A DNA stretch of 9,768 nucleotides from Lachnospiraceae bacterium. Its GTDB lineage: Bacteria; Bacillota; Clostridia; Lachnospirales; Lachnospiraceae. A model generated the notes under the pieces. It worked only from the letters and a program-made list of their open reading frames with translations. It was not told the origin of the DNA and ran no database searches. Every line of letters starts with the position of its first letter. Within the stretch, counting starts at the first letter, position 1. A program made the position numbers and the translations under genes. Location of the stretch: NCBI GenBank assembly GCA_017958585.1, contig JAGDCK010000266.1:1-9768 (forward strand), given 5' to 3'. This document shows, in pieces, positions 6,111 through 9,768 of the stretch.

Positions 6111-7025
6111 ATGTTAAGCAATTTAGAATACTTTAAAGTGTTTTATTATGTGGCAAAGACGGGCAGTATGACCCTTGCCGCGAATGAACTTAATATCTCT
6201 CAGCCTGCGGTTTCCCAGCAGATAAAGCAGCTGGAGAGCCAGATGGGTGTAAACCTCATAGAGAGAGTTGCCAGGGGCGTTAAGTTAACCGCCGAGGGAG
6301 AACTTCTCTTTGAATATGTCTCAAAGGGAATCGAACTTATGGAGACCGGCGAGGAAAAGGTAAAGAAACTAAAGAACCTTGAACTGGGAGAGATCCATAT
6401 CGGTGCAAGCGACATGACGCTGGAGTTTTATCTGCTGCGATATCTGGAAAAATTCCACGAGCTTTACCCGGATATAAAGGTCATGGTCACAAATGCGCCA
6501 ACCCCTGAAACCCTAAACAATTTAAGGGATGGCAAGATCGATTTCGGAATAGTAAGCTCCCCTGTGCCCGATATAAAAAATGTCAATATCAAAAAGGTCC
6601 GGGAGATCGAGGATGTCTTCGTGGCAGGTCGTCGTTTTATATCCTACAAAAATAAGACGCTGGACTTAAAAGAGCTTGAGAAACTTCCCATCGTATGCCT
6701 TGAGAGCAATACCAGCACCAGAAAATATATCGACGGGTTCCTGGCGGGAAATGATGTGGCATTTACGCCTGAGTTTGAACTTTCCACCAGTGATATGATC
6801 GTTCAGTTTGCAGAGAGAAACCTTGGTGTGGGAAATGTGGTCAGAGATTTTGCGGCCGGAGCGCTTGAAAAGGGAACCCTTTTTGAATTAAGATTTAACA
6901 AGATGATCCCCAAGAGGCATTTCTGCGTAGTGACAAACAAGGACAGTGCCATGAACCTGGCGGCTGAGAAACTGCTCCGGATAATGGAAGCGGGAGAAGG
7001 GGATCAAAAGGAAGTGATAGGATGA
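6111..7025 (+). CDS. LysR-family transcriptional regulator
   Basis: This is a 304-residue DNA-binding regulator of normal LysR length. Residues 1-60 form the winged helix-turn-helix, with the recognition segment ISQPAVSQQIKQLE and the LTAEGE turn. A linker helix follows (about 61-88), then a two-lobed ligand domain from about residue 90 (GEIHIGASD). The start is ATG 6111: the family begins MLSNLEYF, and AAAGG (6097-6101) is 9 bases upstream. An in-frame GTG at 6060 lies inside the leader stem and would add 17 unrelated residues. Its stop overlaps the next start as ATGA. It lies downstream of azlCD with its own promoter, so control of azlCD is possible but unproven; the effector cannot be told from sequence. 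Confidence 0.93.
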   Translation: MLSNLEYFKVFYYVAKTGSMTLAANELNISQPAVSQQIKQLESQMGVNLIERVARGVKLTAEGELLFEYVSKGIELMETGEEKVKKLKNLELGEIHIGASDMTLEFYLLRYLEKFHELYPDIKVMVTNAPTPETLNNLRDGKIDFGIVSSPVPDIKNVNIKKVREIEDVFVAGRRFISYKNKTLDLKELEKLPIVCLESNTSTRKYIDGFLAGNDVAFTPEFELSTSDMIVQFAERNLGVGNVVRDFAAGALEKGTLFELRFNKMIPKRHFCVVTNKDSAMNLAAEKLLRIMEAGEGDQKEVIG

Positions 7026-7564
7026 GATTGCCAAACAATCTCTCACCTGAAGATGAGAAAAAATTTAAAGATATTTATGCCGGAATAAGCAGTGAATCCA
7101 GGATAAAAGAGTCCGCAAAAAACATGCAGCACGGAAGTACCAGCGTACTTAAACACAGTATCGCCGTGGCCTATACCAGTTTCTATCTTGTGAGGAAACT
7201 TAAGCTTCATGTAAATGAGCACGATCTGATAAGAGGGGCCCTGCTTCACGATTATTTTCTCTATGATTGGCACAATTATGACAACAACGAGCATCGCCTT
7301 CACGGCTTCTTTCATCCGGGAGTGGCGCTAAGGAATGCAAAGCAGGATTTTTCGGATCTGTCAGAGGTGGAGCAGGACATGATAAAAAAGCATATGTTTC
7401 CGCTCACCTTAAAACCGCCTAAATACATAGAGTCCTGGGTTTTGTGCATTGCTGACAAGTACTGTTCAAGCAAAGAAACAGCAGAAGGAATATATGACAG
7501 ACTTTTTGCAAAAGAGAAAAATGATAAGGAGAGATCGATCAAACATGAGCGAAAATCAGAATAA
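7022..7564 (+). CDS. HD-domain metal-dependent phosphohydrolase
   Basis: This 180-residue soluble protein has an HD-superfamily core: H45 in LKHSIAVAY, the H76-D77 pair in ALLHDYFLYDWH, further histidines in the HGFFHPG segment, and D145 in CIADKYCS. Together these make the usual H...HD...D metal site, so hydrolysis of a phosphoester or nucleotide is expected from the family. The substrate is not identifiable. There is no attached GGDEF, RelA synthetase or nucleotide-sensing domain. Translation is coupled to the LysR gene by an ATGA overlap, with AAAGGAAG (7007-7014) upstream. The last 20 bases overlap the next gene. The steady pairing with a LysR gene suggests a shared pathway, but nothing in the window names it. 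Confidence 0.85.
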   Translation: MRLPNNLSPEDEKKFKDIYAGISSESRIKESAKNMQHGSTSVLKHSIAVAYTSFYLVRKLKLHVNEHDLIRGALLHDYFLYDWHNYDNNEHRLHGFFHPGVALRNAKQDFSDLSEVEQDMIKKHMFPLTLKPPKYIESWVLCIADKYCSSKETAEGIYDRLFAKEKNDKERSIKHERKSE

Positions 7565-7922
7565 TACCAATGTCGAAACTGAAAATCAGGCTGAGGAGAA
7601 AAAGTCCAAGGTCACTGTAAAACAGGTCTTTGCGATCCTCGGAATAGTGGTGCTTGCAGGTCTTTATTTACTTACTCTTGCAGCTGCCATGATGGGACAG
7701 GGCAGTGTGACCGGACTTTTTACCATCTGCGTCATTGCCACATTTGTGGTGCCTCTGTTAATATGGGTCATGATCTGGGGAGTCGGAGCCATCACATCCA
7801 AAAAGACCATCGCCAGCGTGAACCTTGGCGGAGAGGATCATATTGATGATGTGAACGCGGAGATCGAAAAGATAAAAAGTGAAAATGAAGCAAAAAAAGA
7901 AGACGTGGCGAAAGATCAATAA
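7545..7922 (+). CDS. Small two-helix membrane protein of unknown function
   Basis: The predicted protein is 125 residues. A polar Asn/Glu-rich N-terminus (1-26) leads into a first membrane helix (about 27-50, QVFAILGIVVLAGLYLLT), a short loop, and a second helix (about 58-82, ending LLIWVMIWGVGAI). A charged Lys/Glu tail follows (about 95-125), which could be a short coiled coil. No signal peptide or known domain is recognised. ATG 7545 is chosen because AAGGAGA (7526-7532) lies 12 bases before it. A longer in-frame reading from 7449 only adds residues read out of frame from the HD gene. It overlaps the HD gene by 20 bases. Its 3' end overlaps the convergent HAD gene by 7 bases and contains that operon's terminator. 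Confidence 0.75.
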   Translation: MSENQNNTNVETENQAEEKKSKVTVKQVFAILGIVVLAGLYLLTLAAAMMGQGSVTGLFTICVIATFVVPLLIWVMIWGVGAITSKKTIASVNLGGEDHIDDVNAEIEKIKSENEAKKEDVAKDQ

Positions 7923-7937
7923 CTTACGCCACAGTCT
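7892..7937 (-). terminator. Terminator of the minus-strand HAD operon, inside the convergent gene
   Basis: On the minus strand, 7937-7927 pairs with 7910-7901. CGCCAC (7927-7932) matches GTGGCG (7905-7910), and GTCT (7934-7937) matches AGAC (7901-7904), with one bulge at 7933. Seven U residues follow in the transcript (A7 at 7892-7898). The HAD stop codon (7918-7916) lies in the loop. The U-tract and 3' arm fall within the last codons of the + strand membrane protein gene. Confidence 0.75.
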
Positions 7938-8521
7938 CTTAAAACAGCTTCCGCTGATGCTTTGTCGGTGAATAGAAATGCGTGGATGCCAAGCCTGTTT
8001 GCGGTGTCCACGTTTTTTTGCGTATCGTCAAAAAACAGACATTCATCGGGGTTAAGCTCATATGTGTCAAGAAGCTTTAAATATATATCTTCATCCGGCT
8101 TTATCATATTTACAAGGTCGGACCAGACGCCTCCTGTAAGCTCTGAGGTAAAAGCGGTTGCATCGGGGTTTTGTGCTCTTACTTTCTCTGAATAGTTTGA
8201 GAGAAAATATACATTGTATCCCGCAGCCATTATTTTTTTTACCCAGTCAATGGAGTAGTCATATCTGCGAACGATGCCTGTCATGTCATCAAAGGCTTTG
8301 TGGATCTCTGTCTTAAGATCCGGAGCGGTTTTTACGAAGGACTCTATGACCTCTTCGTCAGACCAGACGCCTCTGTCAAACTCTTTCCAGGTGGGAGAGT
8401 TTACAGTGACGGGAGCCAGTGTTTCGATCATCTTTTCATCAAAGCCCTTATCTTTAAGGAATGCCCTCCATCTGAAATTCACCAATACATTTCCCGGGTC
8501 GAATATTATATTTTTGATCAT
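7916..8521 (-). CDS. HAD-superfamily phosphatase (YihX/epoxide-hydrolase-N-like)
   Basis: This 201-residue cytosolic hydrolase carries all four HAD motifs. Motif I is IIFDPGNVL, with nucleophile Asp8 and a DxG form rather than DxD. Motif II is FLSNY (Ser108), motif III is IKPDEDIY (Lys141), and motif IV is CLFFDDTQKN (Asp165, Asp166). An alpha-helical cap lies between motifs I and II (about 15-90). DxGN in motif I is typical of the YihX-like sugar-phosphate phosphatases and relatives, so activity is plausible, but the substrate is unknown. AAGGAG (8531-8538 region, minus strand) precedes the ATG by about 10 bases. It is the second gene of a minus-strand operon, 29 bases behind the helix-turn-helix gene. 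GVWSD occurs twice (51-55 and 131-135), encoded by an identical 13-base repeat. Confidence 0.88.
   Translation of the reverse strand: MIKNIIFDPGNVLVNFRWRAFLKDKGFDEKMIETLAPVTVNSPTWKEFDRGVWSDEEVIESFVKTAPDLKTEIHKAFDDMTGIVRRYDYSIDWVKKIMAAGYNVYFLSNYSEKVRAQNPDATAFTSELTGGVWSDLVNMIKPDEDIYLKLLDTYELNPDECLFFDDTQKNVDTANRLGIHAFLFTDKASAEAVLRDCGVSY
7981..8019 (+). terminator. Terminator of the + strand LysR operon, inside the convergent HAD gene
   Basis: CGTGGATGCC (7981-7990) pairs with GGTGTCCACG (8003-8012) to give a 10-bp stem with two wobble pairs and a 12-base loop. T7 (8013-8019) follows directly. It lies 58 bases after the TAA of the membrane protein gene. On the minus strand the hairpin has no U-tract, so it should not stop HAD transcription. 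Confidence 0.7.
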
Positions 8522-8550
8522 TTATAATAACTCCTTTTGTGAACGAAACT

Positions 8551-9039
8551 TTATTCTGCGATCTTTATGTTTTTTATCGCCCAGAGCTGCAAAGCCTTGG
8601 CGTTATCGCTGATCTTTTCAAGGGAATCCAGGATTCCCTCAAATACGGGACGCTCATCCGTGGTGATGACACCATCCTCGGAGATGGCGATAAGAGACGC
8701 ACGCAAAAGGTCGATATCCTTTAACGATCCCAAAACCTTGAGAGCAAGTCTGTCAAAGTCGTCGATCTTTACTTCTGAAACGGAATCCTTGCCGATGGGG
8801 CACTCTCTTGCACAGTATGAATTGCAAAGCTCCGGAGTGTTATATGCCTTTGCCATGGCCTTTACTTCTTCCGGGTAAGGAGAGATAGTGTCAAGCTCGA
8901 TCCTGGCGAGACGGGTCCTGTCGATATTTACGATCTCTGCGGCCTTCTCGCGGCTAGTAAATTCATCATTGCTTTCAGCGGCCTCAATGCGGGCGAGATA
9001 ATACATGTTATCTGCTGCTTTTGTGGCTTTTTTTCCCAT
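8551..9039 (-). CDS. Helix-turn-helix (XRE-like) regulator with a three-cysteine cluster
   Basis: The protein is 162 residues. Residues 24-70 read as a helix-turn-helix of the XRE/Cro type (EFTSREKAAEIVNIDRTRLA, then a helix ending MAKAYNTPE). A compact cysteine group follows, C72-x3-C76-x3-C80, ending in CPIGK. The C-terminal part (about 90-162) is predicted helical, with no recognised domain. The family name is inferred from the HTH pattern; I recall similar CPIG proteins in clostridial genomes, mostly uncharacterised. The cysteines could bind a metal or sense redox state. The start has AAAGGCAGG (9056-9048) 8 bases upstream. It is the first gene of the operon with the HAD phosphatase. It could regulate itself or the divergent helicase gene. 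Confidence 0.75.
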   Translation of the reverse strand: MGKKATKAADNMYYLARIEAAESNDEFTSREKAAEIVNIDRTRLARIELDTISPYPEEVKAMAKAYNTPELCNSYCARECPIGKDSVSEVKIDDFDRLALKVLGSLKDIDLLRASLIAISEDGVITTDERPVFEGILDSLEKISDNAKALQLWAIKNIKIAE

Positions 9040-9112
9040 TTTCTGTACCTGCCTTTAATTTTCTGAATAGATTTTTAAAATAAAGAAAACTGTCATATTT
9101 CACATTTCATTA

Positions 9113-9141
9113 AGTGTAACATATAAGTTTTTGTTAATCAA
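9113..9141 (-). promoter_or_regulatory. Promoter of the helix-turn-helix/HAD operon
   Basis: On the minus strand TTGATT (9141-9136) and TACACT (9118-9113) are separated by 17 bases, with TGT just before the -10. The start would be near 9106, giving a leader of about 65 bases. An overlapping alternative, TTGATA with TATATG, is shifted a few bases upstream. Confidence 0.6.
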
Positions 9142-9204
9142 TTATCAATGCCAACAATGTGATCTTTTGTGGTAAAGTAAGGATAAATTTTTGCAAAAAT
9201 GAGG

Positions 9205-9233
9205 TTGAGGTTAGTAAGGCGATTTGATAAAAT
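9205..9233 (+). promoter_or_regulatory. Promoter of the pcrA-type helicase gene
   Basis: TTGAGG (9205-9210) and TAAAAT (9228-9233) lie 17 bases apart, and TGA before the -10 makes it extended. Transcription should begin near 9240, leaving a leader of under 30 bases that contains GGAGG (9255-9259). It is divergent from the minus-strand promoter; about 64 bases lie between the two -35 boxes. Confidence 0.65.
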
Positions 9234-9266
9234 TTGATTTGTATCTATAGATTTGGAGGAATTAAA

Positions 9267-9768
9267 TTGAGTATTTACGACACTTTAAATAGAGAACAAA
9301 AAGAAGCTGTGATGACCACGGAGGGACCGCTCCTAATCCTGGCGGGCGCGGGAAGCGGAAAGACCAGAGTCCTGACCCACAGAGTTGCATATCTCATCGA
9401 TGAGATGGGAGTTAATCCCTGGAATATCCTGGCCATAACCTTTACAAACAAGGCCGCAGGCGAGATGAAAGAGAGAGTGGGCAATATCGTTGACAGAGGT
9501 GACACCGTGTGGGTGAGCACCTTTCACTCCGCATGCCTGAGGATCTTGAGACGCCATATTTATCTCTTGGGATACGATAATAATTTTACGATATATGATA
9601 CGGATGATCAGAAGTCACTTATAAAAAATATTTGTAAGCGCCTTGATATCGATCCCAAAAAGTTCAAGGAAAAGCTGTTTATGAACGGTATCTCCTCAGC
9701 AAAGGATTCGCTTATAAGTCCCGAGGAATATAAAATGGAAGCCTACGGGGATTACACAAAACAGGTGA
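9267..9768 (+). CDS. pcrA: ATP-dependent DNA helicase, PcrA/UvrD type, N-terminal part
   Basis: The first 167 residues of a superfamily 1A helicase are present, and the gene continues past the right edge. These 3'-5' helicases unwind DNA in nucleotide excision and mismatch repair and clear replication forks. The Q motif LNREQKEAV (7-15), Walker A AGAGSGKT (26-33), motif Ia ITFTNKAAGEMKERV (57-71) and motif Ib/Ic VSTFHSACLRIL (83-94) appear in order. The start is TTG 9267: GGAGG (9255-9259) is 7 bases upstream, and the resulting MSIYDTLNREQ matches the usual family N-terminus with no ATG nearby. PcrA is favoured over Rep or RecB-like helicases by the N-terminus and motifs; the full length is about 700-750 residues in known members. 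Confidence in the helicase family is very high; the pcrA name is slightly less certain because the C-terminus is missing. Confidence 0.93.
   Translation, partial: MSIYDTLNREQKEAVMTTEGPLLILAGAGSGKTRVLTHRVAYLIDEMGVNPWNILAITFTNKAAGEMKERVGNIVDRGDTVWVSTFHSACLRILRRHIYLLGYDNNFTIYDTDDQKSLIKNICKRLDIDPKKFKEKLFMNGISSAKDSLISPEEYKMEAYGDYTKQV

Noticed and set aside
7449..7544. Longer N-terminus for the small membrane protein
   Set aside because: The extra residues are read out of frame from the HD gene, and a ribosome site supports ATG 7545.
8274..8612. Plus-strand open frames across the HAD and HTH genes
   Set aside because: They are antisense shadows of two well-supported minus-strand genes.
9195..9260. 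Short direct repeats (GAGGTT twice, ATTTGAT twice) before the helicase gene
   Set aside because: They are short and in AT-rich sequence; chance is a sufficient explanation.

Overview
The window looks like a chromosomal segment from a Clostridia-class Firmicute, most likely a Lachnospiraceae member of the Butyrivibrio/Pseudobutyrivibrio kind. This is inferred from the moderate GC content, the heavy AGA/AAG codon use, strong purine-rich Shine-Dalgarno sites, and PurA and PurB variants that I recall from clostridia. There is no sign of phage, insertion sequences, CRISPR or recent transfer. Genes fill most of the window, and no gene-free stretch exceeds about 230 bases.

Bases 1-4718 are a purine block on the + strand: the 3' end of purC, then purB, a PurF-like gene and purA. 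PurC makes SAICAR, PurB cleaves SAICAR and later adenylosuccinate, and PurA makes adenylosuccinate from IMP, so the block joins late IMP synthesis to the AMP branch. The PurF-like protein keeps the PRPP-binding motif and the four iron-sulfur cysteines. It has lost the catalytic cysteine and every other glutaminase residue I could align. A terminator-like hairpin follows purB. purA has its own promoter, a very long leader hairpin with a U-tract, and two tandem mini-hairpins before its start codon.

Bases 4845-5950 encode the two-subunit AzlC/AzlD branched-chain amino acid exporter. Next is an AT-rich promoter and a GC-rich leader of about 110 bases (best part 6005-6087) that folds by eye into a compact pseudoknotted RNA. 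It precedes a LysR regulator, an HD-domain phosphohydrolase (ATGA overlap) and a small two-helix membrane protein (20-base overlap), which form one tightly coupled operon.

A minus-strand operon (9039 to 7916) converges on it. It encodes a small helix-turn-helix protein with a three-cysteine cluster, then a HAD-family phosphatase. The two operons overlap by 7 bases at their stop codons, and each one's apparent terminator lies inside the other's coding sequence. From the 227-base region upstream of the minus-strand operon, a divergent promoter drives a PcrA/UvrD-type DNA helicase with a TTG start, which runs off the right edge.

The items I think most deserve a second look are the pseudoknotted leader of the LysR operon, the glutaminase-dead PurF paralogue, the purA leader structures, and the interlocked convergent terminators. 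All folding and alignment here was done by eye, without database searches.
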